Source: Vibrio pacinii DSM 19139 (GTDB lineage: Bacteria > Pseudomonadota > Gammaproteobacteria > Enterobacterales > Vibrionaceae). Taken from it: a stretch of 64,000 bases of DNA. The stretch covers positions 124,001-188,000 of the forward strand of contig NZ_JONH01000001.1 of assembly GCF_000711795.1 (NCBI RefSeq). Reading direction: 5' to 3'. Shown here piece after piece: positions 56,331 to 64,000 of this stretch; position 1 is the first letter of the stretch; every line of letters starts with the position of its first letter. Both the position numbers and the translations under genes were made by a program. The notes under the pieces are model-generated. The model worked only from the letters and a program-made list of their open reading frames with translations, was not told the origin of the DNA and ran no database searches.

Positions 56331-58607
56331 ATGGCAGAGCAATTTGCTAAAGCTTGGGAAGGTTTTGCTGAAGGTGATTGGCAAAACGAAGTAAACGTTC
56401 GTGATTTCATTCAAAAGAACTATACGCCATATGAAGGCGATGAATCTTTCCTAGTTTCTGAAGGCACTGAAGCAACTAACGTGCTTTGGGCTAAGGTAAT
56501 GGAAGGTATCAAACAGGAAAACGCGACTAAAGCACCTGTAGATTTTGATACTGATGTTATCTCTACCATCACTGCTCACGATGCAGGCTACATTGAGAAA
56601 GATCTAGAAACCATCGTAGGTCTTCAAACTGAGAAACCACTTAAGCGCGCTATCATCCCTAATGGTGGTATCCGTATGGTTGAAGGTTCATGTAAAGCAT
56701 ACAACCGTGAACTCGATCCAAGCATCTCTAAAATCTACACTGAATATCGTAAAACTCATAACGCTGGCGTATTCGATATCTACACGCCTGATATCTTGAA
56801 ATGTCGTAAATCTGGTGTTCTGACTGGTCTTCCTGATGCGTATGGCCGTGGCCGTATTATCGGTGACTACCGTCGTGTTGCACTGTACGGTATTGATTAC
56901 CTAATGAAGGACAAGCTGGCTCAGTTCACTTCTCTTCAAGAGCGTTTCGAAAATGGTGAAGACCTAACGGCAACGATGCAACTTCGCGAAGAAATCGCAG
57001 AGCAACATCGTGCACTTGGTCAAATCAAACAAATGGCCGCTAAATACGGTTTTGACATCTCTGAGCCTGCTCAAACTGCTCAAGAAGCGATCCAATGGAC
57101 TTACTTCGGCTACCTTGCTGCTGTTAAGTCACAAAATGGTGCCGCTATGTCTCTAGGTCGTACTTCTACGTTCCTAGATATCTTCATCGAGCGTGATATT
57201 GCTGCAGGTAAGATCACCGAAGTTGAAGCGCAAGAAATGATTGACCATTTCGTCATGAAGCTACGTATGGTTCGTTTCCTACGTACTCCTGAATATGACG
57301 AGCTTTTCTCTGGCGACCCAATTTGGGCAACAGAGTCAATGGGTGGTATGGGTGTTGACGGTCGTACATTAGTATCACGTACTAACTTCCGTTTCCTAAA
57401 CAGCCTATACACTATGGGACCGTCTCCAGAGCCAAACATTACCGTGCTTTGGTCTGAACAGCTTCCTGAAGGCTTTAAGAAGTTCTGTGCGAAAGTGTCT
57501 ATCGATACTTCTTCTATCCAGTACGAAAATGACGACCTAATGCGTCCTGATCTACAATCTGATGACTACGCAATCGCATGTTGTGTATCTCCAATGATTG
57601 TCGGTAAGCAAATGCAGTTCTTTGGCGCTCGTGCGAACCTTGCTAAGACAATGCTTTACGCAATCAACGGTGGTGTTGATGAGAAGCTTAAGATGCAAGT
57701 TGGCCCAGTTGGCGACAAGGTCACTGACGAGGTTCTAAACTACGAAGACGTAATGTCTCGTCTAGATACATTCATGGATTGGCTAGCTAAGCAATACGTG
57801 ACTGCATTGAACAGCATCCACTACATGCACGACAAGTACAGCTACGAAGCGTCTCTGATGGCTCTGCACGATCGTGATGTTCGTCGTACAATGGCTTGTG
57901 GTATTGCTGGTCTTTCTGTTGCTGCTGACTCACTGTCTGCAATCAAATATGCAACGGTTAAACCTGTTCGTGATGAAGACGGTATTGCAACTGATTTCGT
58001 TATCGAAGGCGATTACCCTAAATTTGGTAACAATGACGCTCGTGTTGATGATATCGCATGTGAACTTGTTTCTACGTTCATGGGTAAAATCCGTAAGCTT
58101 AAGATGTACCGTGACGCTATCCCTACTCAGTCTATCCTGACTATCACTTCGAACGTGGTATACGGCAAGAAAACGGGTAACACTCCAGATGGTCGTCGTG
58201 CTGGTGCTCCTTTCGCTCCTGGTGCAAACCCAATGCACGGTCGTGATGAGAAAGGCGCGGTAGCGTCACTAACTTCAGTGGCTAAACTACCGTTCGCTGA
58301 TGCACAAGATGGTATTTCTTACACCTTCTCTATCGTACCTAATGCTTTAGGTAAAGATGAAGGCTCACAACGTGCTAACCTTGCAGGTCTAATGGATGGT
58401 TACTTCCACCACGAAGCTGGCATCGAAGGTGGTCAACACCTTAACGTTAACGTTCTTAACCGTGACACTCTAGAAGACGCTGTTAAGCACCCTGAGAAAT
58501 ACCCTCAGTTAACAATCCGTGTTTCAGGTTACGCTGTTCGCTTCAACTCTCTAACTGCAGAGCAACAAGCTGACGTAATCGCACGTACATTTACTGAGTC
58601 TCTATAA
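56331..58607 (+). CDS. pflB: PflB, pyruvate formate-lyase
   Basis: Glycyl-radical enzyme of 758 residues that converts pyruvate and CoA to acetyl-CoA and formate without oxygen. Catalytic cysteines are C417-C418 (AIACCVSPM). The radical glycine is G733 in [10 protein letters not shown] (E. coli G734). The radical is installed by PflA, encoded 3.3 kb downstream. Codon use looks biased to highly expressed patterns. A terminator follows directly. Confidence 0.97.
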   Translation: MAEQFAKAWEGFAEGDWQNEVNVRDFIQKNYTPYEGDESFLVSEGTEATNVLWAKVMEGIKQENATKAPVDFDTDVISTITAHDAGYIEKDLETIVGLQTEKPLKRAIIPNGGIRMVEGSCKAYNRELDPSISKIYTEYRKTHNAGVFDIYTPDILKCRKSGVLTGLPDAYGRGRIIGDYRRVALYGIDYLMKDKLAQFTSLQERFENGEDLTATMQLREEIAEQHRALGQIKQMAAKYGFDISEPAQTAQEAIQWTYFGYLAAVKSQNGAAMSLGRTSTFLDIFIERDIAAGKITEVEAQEMIDHFVMKLRMVRFLRTPEYDELFSGDPIWATESMGGMGVDGRTLVSRTNFRFLNSLYTMGPSPEPNITVLWSEQLPEGFKKFCAKVSIDTSSIQYENDDLMRPDLQSDDYAIACCVSPMIVGKQMQFFGARANLAKTMLYAINGGVDEKLKMQVGPVGDKVTDEVLNYEDVMSRLDTFMDWLAKQYVTALNSIHYMHDKYSYEASLMALHDRDVRRTMACGIAGLSVAADSLSAIKYATVKPVRDEDGIATDFVIEGDYPKFGNNDARVDDIACELVSTFMGKIRKLKMYRDAIPTQSILTITSNVVYGKKTGNTPDGRRAGAPFAPGANPMHGRDEKGAVASLTSVAKLPFADAQDGISYTFSIVPNALGKDEGSQRANLAGLMDGYFHHEAGIEGGQHLNVNVLNRDTLEDAVKHPEKYPQLTIRVSGYAVRFNSLTAEQQADVIARTFTESL

Positions 58608-58627
58608 TCTCGGTTTAAATGATTGAC

Positions 58628-58652
58628 AAAGCCCCGCTCAAAGCGGGGCTTT
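58628..58652 (+). terminator. Terminator after pflB
   Basis: AAAGCCCCGCT, loop CAA, AGCGGGGCTTT followed by ATTATTTTT. It lies 20 bp after the pflB stop. Confidence 0.85.
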
Positions 58653-58786
58653 ATTATTTTTACCTAACAACCGACCTAATTTAGTCGACTTACTGCACAA
58701 ATCCCCTTCACTGCTAGATAACTCGCTACCATCTAATTCAATTAATCTTGTATTATCAACTATCTAATTGAGTTAAGCGTAGTATT

Positions 58787-59794
58787 ATGAAGTCGAACCA
58801 CATCTATATTTTGCCGCTATTACTTGCCTCCGCTGCAAGTGTTGCGTCTGACAAATCCACCGTTTCTTTTTCTATCGATAACGATGGCATATTTGGCGTC
58901 GATCAAGATTACACCAATGGATTATTTTTAAGCTACGCGACTGGATCTATCACTCCATATCGATTATTTGAACCGCTCAGTCTCTCTTTCTGGGGTGCTG
59001 CATCGTTGGATAAATTTGAATTTGTTCTTGGCCACAAGATGTACACACCATCCGATATCGAAGCAACAGCGCCACTGGCTAACGACCGACCATATGCTGG
59101 GTTCCTGCATACTGAATTCAACTATATCAGCCTCAATCCACAGCAAGCACAGCGATTTAATCTGACGCTAGGCACGACAGGCGAAAGCTCCTTAGCAGAC
59201 CAAGCTCAAGACATCGTACACGGAATTACTGGTTCAGATGAACCACAAGGCTGGGCATACCAAATTGACGATAAGTTCGTCGCCAGCATCGGCTACTTAA
59301 GCCACTTCAATTTGTGGCGTCAGCGCTCTATTGCCAATACCGATTGGGAAATATCCAATGTTTCTGAGCTTAACGCTGGTAATTTCCGCAGTGATGTTTC
59401 AACTGGACTCATGTTCCGTTGGGGGGCTGATTTAGGTGGCAGCATGGGCGCTGCAAATATTGATAATGAAAACCCTTTTAGAGCCAGCATGTTAGCAGGC
59501 TCCCAAGGCGGGTGGTTTGTCTTTGCCGGGATTGAGGCACGTTATCGCTTTAATGATATCACCATCGAAGGTGAACGTTCAGGTGTCAATAAGTACGCCA
59601 TCAGCCAGAGCGAAGACCCAAATATTTACAATGTGAACTTAGACAAGACTCAAGCGAGTGCCGTTGCGGGTTTTGCTTGGTATAACCAAAGCTTTGGCGC
59701 CACACTTTCTGCGACAGCCAAAACACCTGATTACAAAGAAGCGCCAGAATCGATATACGGTACTGGCGCCTTAGCTCTTTATGCTTTCTTCTAA
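58787..59794 (+). CDS. lpxR: LpxR-family lipid A 3'-O-deacylase (DUF2219)
   Basis: Outer-membrane protein of 335 residues with a signal peptide (MKSNHIYILPLLLASAASVAS). LpxR removes the 3'-acyloxyacyl chain from lipid A, lowering TLR4 recognition. The active-site set is conserved: N32-D33 (SIDNDGIF), T43 (DYTNGLFLSY) and H145 (DIVHGITGSDEPQGW), with family motif NDRPYAGF. The protein ends in a terminal phenylalanine. It lies between pflB and a convergent chemoreceptor gene. Confidence 0.9.
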   Translation: MKSNHIYILPLLLASAASVASDKSTVSFSIDNDGIFGVDQDYTNGLFLSYATGSITPYRLFEPLSLSFWGAASLDKFEFVLGHKMYTPSDIEATAPLANDRPYAGFLHTEFNYISLNPQQAQRFNLTLGTTGESSLADQAQDIVHGITGSDEPQGWAYQIDDKFVASIGYLSHFNLWRQRSIANTDWEISNVSELNAGNFRSDVSTGLMFRWGADLGGSMGAANIDNENPFRASMLAGSQGGWFVFAGIEARYRFNDITIEGERSGVNKYAISQSEDPNIYNVNLDKTQASAVAGFAWYNQSFGATLSATAKTPDYKEAPESIYGTGALALYAFF

Positions 59795-59800
59795 ACTTGC

Positions 59801-61681
59801 CTAGATGGTGAACTTCTGACAGTCTTGGTTGAGGCTGTCAGACCGCTGCTCTACCACCCCACTGACATTTCGTAACTGTTCGTTATTTTCTTCAAGTTCT
59901 TTCATTGCCGACGAGATCTGTGTCATGTTGTCTGCCATCGATTGACTGGTCGTGGCGAGCTCTTTAATCGAGGTAAAAATAACTTCCGTTTGATGAGACG
60001 CTTCATCGGCTTTTTCTGTGATGAGTTTTAGCGCATCCATGGCTTGTTGACCGCGTTCACGTCCTGTCTTCATCGAAGACTCTGATTGACCGATATACTG
60101 AATCACTTCGGCGCTCTCTTTTTTCATCGTATCGATGGTCCCAGAGATTTCCGATACCGCATCGACCGTTCTCACCGCCAAACTACGCACTTCATCGGCA
60201 ACTACGGCAAAACCTCGACCTTGCTCGCCAGCACGCGCCGCTTCTATCGCCGCATTCAACGCAAGTAAGTTAGTTTGTTCTGCAATGCCATTGATGATAT
60301 CCATCACCGAATCGACTTTAGATGAAGCTTCTTCTAACTGATTGATGTGGCCAGCCGCTGAGGTCATGATAGAGCCAACCTCTTCTAAAGAGCTAATAGC
60401 GGAACCAATCACTTTCGCCCCCTCTTCTGCCGCATGAGTCGACGAACGACTGATCTCTGCAACAAATTCAAGCGAATTGGATACCTCTTGCGTAGTCACG
60501 CTGACTTCTTCTGTCGCAGAAGCTAACAGTTGAGTTTGCCCCAACACTTCCGATTGGTTATGAGCGAGTCTATCTAGGCCTTGATTGAGCTCTGCCGCAT
60601 TACTCGACAAAGCTAAACTGCTATTTTGCACACCAGAGACCAACTCGCCGAGATTTTCACATCCTTGATTAATGCTCGTAGCCAACTGGTTGAACTCATC
60701 ATTGGGATTTTGGCTCTGAACCATACGTTGAGAAAGATCGCCAGTAGACAAACTGTACAAAATCTCTTTGGTGCGATTTAACGAGCGAGATAAAGACGCG
60801 CTCTGTAACGCTGAAATAGTAATAGTAAACACGGCCAAAATTACGCAGGCAACCAGAATTGACCACAAGGTTTGCTGAGAGGTATTTTCCGCCACATTTT
60901 GATAGCGAGCACTGATCCCGCCAAGATCCGAAGTAATCGAACCAATCAATTGCGTCATATTAACTTTGGTAGAGTTCACTTGTTGTTCGATAGCGTTTAA
61001 CTGCTTTGATAACTCACTGACACCAACAAAGGTTTGTTTATACTGTTCAATCTCTTGTTCATAAAGATCAAGCATCGCGTAGACGTTTGACATACTTTCA
61101 AACGCCCCCATAGCTCGATTAAACAGTTTTAAGTTCTCTTCTGTTGGCTGCAACAAGTAGTTCTGCTGAGCCTTAACCATGGCTTGGAAGTCTGAATTGA
61201 GTGTCACCATGCCTGTTTCAGCGATTTTTTGTTCAATCGTCGCGGCCAATTGCTTCATTTGGCCAAGCTTACCTTCGTCAATATTAAAACCGAGCTCTTG
61301 CTTCATCGATAGCCAAGGTGATACCGCATCTTTGAAGTCAAGCACACTTTGCGTAAGTTGCTCAGCTTGAGAGACTAACCCTACTTGGCTCAGAAACTGT
61401 GAGTCTTTACCAATCGATACGACGATGTCATCAATACGGGCTAGTGTCGCTGGAACCTTAGCTCCAGTCATGCTATCTAGTTCGCCCCCCAAGGCCAAGA
61501 TATGGCTTTGCGTTTGGTATATAGACAAAGAGCCTGCGGCTATCTCAGCACTACTGTGGTAGTGACTTTTCATTTGAGACAATCGATCAGAGGTAAAAAA
61601 GGCGAGTGAAGCAAATCCTATCGTAAGTACAAGCAAAAACAGAGTCACCTTCTGTTTTTGCGAAAGCGCAAGCATATCCAT
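59801..61681 (-). CDS. Methyl-accepting chemotaxis protein, HBM-type sensor
   Basis: Chemoreceptor of 626 residues. Transmembrane helices lie near residues 12-29 and 272-293, enclosing a long helical periplasmic domain (about 240 residues) whose [23 protein letters not shown] segment suggests a helical bimodular (HBM) sensor. A HAMP domain follows (about 295-345). The signalling tip [32 protein letters not shown] is conserved. No C-terminal NWETF tether for CheR. Ligand unknown; HBM receptors often sense organic acids. The ATG has AAGGA 8 bases upstream. Confidence 0.92.
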   Translation of the reverse strand: MDMLALSQKQKVTLFLLVLTIGFASLAFFTSDRLSQMKSHYHSSAEIAAGSLSIYQTQSHILALGGELDSMTGAKVPATLARIDDIVVSIGKDSQFLSQVGLVSQAEQLTQSVLDFKDAVSPWLSMKQELGFNIDEGKLGQMKQLAATIEQKIAETGMVTLNSDFQAMVKAQQNYLLQPTEENLKLFNRAMGAFESMSNVYAMLDLYEQEIEQYKQTFVGVSELSKQLNAIEQQVNSTKVNMTQLIGSITSDLGGISARYQNVAENTSQQTLWSILVACVILAVFTITISALQSASLSRSLNRTKEILYSLSTGDLSQRMVQSQNPNDEFNQLATSINQGCENLGELVSGVQNSSLALSSNAAELNQGLDRLAHNQSEVLGQTQLLASATEEVSVTTQEVSNSLEFVAEISRSSTHAAEEGAKVIGSAISSLEEVGSIMTSAAGHINQLEEASSKVDSVMDIINGIAEQTNLLALNAAIEAARAGEQGRGFAVVADEVRSLAVRTVDAVSEISGTIDTMKKESAEVIQYIGQSESSMKTGRERGQQAMDALKLITEKADEASHQTEVIFTSIKELATTSQSMADNMTQISSAMKELEENNEQLRNVSGVVEQRSDSLNQDCQKFTI

Positions 61682-61906
61682 ATTAAAAGTCCTTTAGCAA
61701 CAATCAGATGTTTAACACCTTGCCAGACGGCGAACGTCATTCGCTATAATTATTTATATTGTTTGTACATTTTTATAACATAATTTTAGCAAATAAACTC
61801 ACTTTTCCCCAATTGCTGTTTTCTTTGTGACGAAACCGAGAAAACCTATTTTATCCCTACCTTTTGTAATAAAATAACGGACAAATAACTAAGACGAGAT
61901 GAGCAC

Positions 61907-62647
61907 ATGTCAACAACTGGTCGAATTCATTCTTTTGAATCATGCGGAACGGTAGACGGACCTGGAATTCGCTTTATTGTGTTTATGCAAGGCTGTCTAA
62001 TGCGTTGTATGTATTGCCACAATCGAGATACTTGGGATACTCATAGCGGCAAAGAAGTGACCGTTGAAGAGATCATTCGCGAGGCTAAGTCTTATCGCCA
62101 CTTTATGAAAGCCTCTGGGGGCGGCATCACCTGCTCCGGCGGTGAAGCGATGTTACAACCTGAGTTTGTGCGTGATTTTTTCCGTGCAGCACAAGCCGAA
62201 GGTATCCACACTTGTCTTGATACCAATGGCTATATTCGTAAACACACTGACGTTGTTGATGAAGTACTCGCTGCAACCGATCTTGTGATGCTAGATCTCA
62301 AACATATGAACGATGAGATACACCATGACTTCATCGGCGTATCGAACAAGCGAACACTGGATTTTGCCCGTTATCTACATAAGATAGGCCAAAAAACCTG
62401 GATCCGTTACGTCGTTGTGCCTGGGTATACCGATGATGATCAAGCCGTGCACATGTTGGGTGATTTTATCAAGGATATGGACAACATTGAGAAGGTTGAG
62501 CTTTTACCATACCACAAGCTTGGCGCGCATAAATGGGAAGCGCTCGGTGTCGAATATCCACTAGAGGGTGTCAATCCACCATCAAAAGAGTCGATGGACC
62601 ATATCGTGTCAATACTCGATCAATATCACTCTAATGTAAAATACTGA
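61907..62647 (+). CDS. pflA: PflA, pyruvate formate-lyase activating enzyme
   Basis: Radical SAM enzyme of 246 residues (E. coli 246). The cluster cysteines are C30, C34 and C37 ([13 protein letters not shown]). The family segment [19 protein letters not shown] is present. It places the glycyl radical on PflB. The gene is separated from pflB by lpxR and a chemoreceptor gene on the opposite strand, so it has its own promoter. Confidence 0.97.
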   Translation: MSTTGRIHSFESCGTVDGPGIRFIVFMQGCLMRCMYCHNRDTWDTHSGKEVTVEEIIREAKSYRHFMKASGGGITCSGGEAMLQPEFVRDFFRAAQAEGIHTCLDTNGYIRKHTDVVDEVLAATDLVMLDLKHMNDEIHHDFIGVSNKRTLDFARYLHKIGQKTWIRYVVVPGYTDDDQAVHMLGDFIKDMDNIEKVELLPYHKLGAHKWEALGVEYPLEGVNPPSKESMDHIVSILDQYHSNVKY

Positions 62648-62669
62648 TACCAAAAGGTAACAAAGTCGT

Positions 62670-62702
62670 AAAAAATACCAACGTCGAGTTGGTATTTTTT
62701 TG
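62670..62702 (+). terminator. Terminator after pflA
   Basis: AAAAAATACCAAC, loop GTCGA, GTTGGTATTTTTTT. Strong hairpin with a T run, just upstream of the next gene. Confidence 0.9.
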
Positions 62703-62710
62703 AGGTCTGT

Positions 62711-63379
62711 GTGAGTCTTAATGGTTTATTTTGCTTAATCGTGGTGTTGCTTGCGGTTGTACTTTCTTGGCGCGACCTCACTCAAGTTCTACTGACTAAG
62801 CTGAAAACAGAACGCACTTTTCAGCACATTACCTTCGCCACCATCTTGATGTTTTCGGTGCTGTGGTCAGCTGAGGCTGGCGTTAAAGAAAACCTCTCGA
62901 TACATTTTCTCGGCTTAACGGCACTTACCTTGATGTACGGATGGCGCAGTGCGTTTGCTTTGTCCATTGCCATTGTGCTGTTGATGACCCTATTTGGTTC
63001 ATTAGCATGGACTGCTCTTCCCCAATTTTTGGTTTTTTCAGCGCTGCTCCCCATTGCTATAAGTTACGCCATTTTTCTGCTTAGTTACCACTACTTACCA
63101 CGAAACATCTTTGTGTTTATTTTTGTCGCGGGTTTTCTTAATGGAGCGCTGACGGGGACCTTACATCTACTGATCAATTCAGGCTATTACCTTCTGGCCA
63201 CTGATCTTGATTGGCCAACCATTTTTGACAATTATCTACTGTTCACGCCTCTACTTGCGTTTCCCGAGGGGCTGCTCAATGGCATGGCGATAGCAATGCT
63301 GACCGTGTTCAAACCCGAACTACTTCGTGTCTTTTCTGATCGCGATTACATCTATAATCACTATCATAAAGACGACTGA
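62711..63379 (+). CDS. CbiM-like membrane protein (ECF permease family)
   Basis: Membrane protein of 222 residues with about six helices, GTG start. It fits the energy-coupling factor permease/CbiM-like family that takes up cobalt or related substrates (GWRSAFALSIAIVLLMTLFG, FLNGALTGTLHLLI, FPEGLLNGMAIAMLTVFKPELL). No ATPase (CbiO) or CbiQ gene is visible nearby. Substrate unknown. It starts 9 bases after the pflA terminator. Confidence 0.7.
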   Translation: MSLNGLFCLIVVLLAVVLSWRDLTQVLLTKLKTERTFQHITFATILMFSVLWSAEAGVKENLSIHFLGLTALTLMYGWRSAFALSIAIVLLMTLFGSLAWTALPQFLVFSALLPIAISYAIFLLSYHYLPRNIFVFIFVAGFLNGALTGTLHLLINSGYYLLATDLDWPTIFDNYLLFTPLLAFPEGLLNGMAIAMLTVFKPELLRVFSDRDYIYNHYHKDD

Positions 63380-63501
63380 AAAAACGTGCTATCTTGGTGT
63401 GCTTTTCATATTAAATAGGTGTTGAGATCATGTTTCAATGCGCAAAGAAACGATAACCTAAGCACATTAAAAATGTATTAGATTGTATTAGTGAGGCCAC
63501 T

Positions 63502-64000
63502 ATGGAAATGACTAACGCTCAACGTCTGATTTTATCTAATCAGTATTACTTAATGTCACAAATGGACCCAGAAAACGCGGCAAAATACCAGCGTTTACAG
63601 ACCATTGTTGAACGTGGCTATGAACTACAAATGAGCGAATTCAATAAAGACTTTGGCTGTTTAATTGAAGCTGAATGTCGTGAAGTAATCGACATCATGG
63701 AAATGTATCATGCGATGCAAGAATCCACCAAAATGCTCGCTGAGCAAGAGCAAAAAGAAGTAGACCAACGTCGTCTGTCTTTCCTCGGTTTTGATATCGC
63801 CTCTGAGGCTCAACTTGTCAATTATGTCCGCTTCCTGATCGATTCAGAAGGCCTATATCCACAATTTAGCAAAGGCGATCATCACTTTAACGCACAAATG
63901 CCAATGTTAGACAAATACCGACGTATGCTGTCAACATGGCGCAACTGCCCAAGACAGTACCATTTGTGTGCTAATGAGCTAAAGCAAATCTTTAACGCTT
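63502..64000 (+). CDS. yfbU: YfbU-family protein, 3'-truncated by window
   Basis: The first 166 residues of a YfbU-family protein are visible. The start [40 protein letters not shown] is the family N-terminus; the gene continues past base 64,000. YfbU is a small cytosolic protein of unclear function. TGAGGCC precedes the ATG. Confidence 0.9.
   Translation, partial: MEMTNAQRLILSNQYYLMSQMDPENAAKYQRLQTIVERGYELQMSEFNKDFGCLIEAECREVIDIMEMYHAMQESTKMLAEQEQKEVDQRRLSFLGFDIASEAQLVNYVRFLIDSEGLYPQFSKGDHHFNAQMPMLDKYRRMLSTWRNCPRQYHLCANELKQIFNA

Overview
The window is chromosomal DNA of a Vibrio (Gammaproteobacteria). The basis is protein recognition: the first 15 kb encodes a Ysc/Psc-type type III secretion system laid out like T3SS1 of Vibrio parahaemolyticus, with a 387-residue VopS-type Fic effector and the ExsA/C/D/E regulators. 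The remainder is Vibrio core content: TorYZ-type respiration, MetE/MetR, SerC, TfoY, PanP, HexR, an ArtPIQM-type transporter, DUF3360, and pflB/pflA flanking lpxR and a chemoreceptor. The species cannot be fixed from sequence alone. No rRNA, tRNA, CRISPR array, transposase, integrase or phage gene was recognised.

T3SS island (1 to about 15,000). On the plus strand lie the end of vscQ (with an internal start that would give the short SctQ-C product) and vscR-S-T-U. Convergent to them are vopS and its CesT-like chaperone. A long minus-strand run follows, read as exsD-vscB-C-D-E-F-G-I-J-K-L, preceded by exsA. exsC-exsE lie divergently on the plus strand across a 612-bp AT-rich gap. No YscH/YopR gene and no ExsB/YscW pilotin gene is visible. 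The 3' end of vscC seems to have lost its pilotin-binding tail to a frameshift: a protein-like stretch remains in another frame downstream of the stop.

Respiration, stress and methionine (15,300-25,400). torY-torZ encode a pentahaem cytochrome and a molybdoenzyme for S/N-oxide respiration. They are followed by a small lipoprotein, a Tag-like glycosylase, a short BLUF photoreceptor and the divergent pair ohrR/ohr with a palindromic operator. metE and metR are divergent, with MetJ-like boxes near both promoters.

Signalling and housekeeping (25,400-50,600). This part holds a DUF4250 protein, an unrecognised membrane protein, a PAS/degenerate GGDEF/EAL/CBS protein, ygiQ, serC, a YdgA-like protein, an unusual two-gene phosphorelay (REC-like/cNMP-binding/histidine kinase plus a stand-alone receiver), an outer-membrane barrel protein, tfoY, an HDOD protein, a lysO-like exporter, panP, hexR with a structured leader, an iron alcohol dehydrogenase, grxA, an AraC/GyrI-like regulator, an alpha/beta hydrolase with a DUF2860 protein, and a YbjL/AspT-type transporter.

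Transport and fermentation (50,600-64,000). An artP-I-Q-M arginine-type ABC operon has an ArgR-like box upstream. A DUF3360 transporter with a long leader follows, then pflB, lpxR, a chemoreceptor, pflA, a CbiM-like membrane protein and the start of yfbU.
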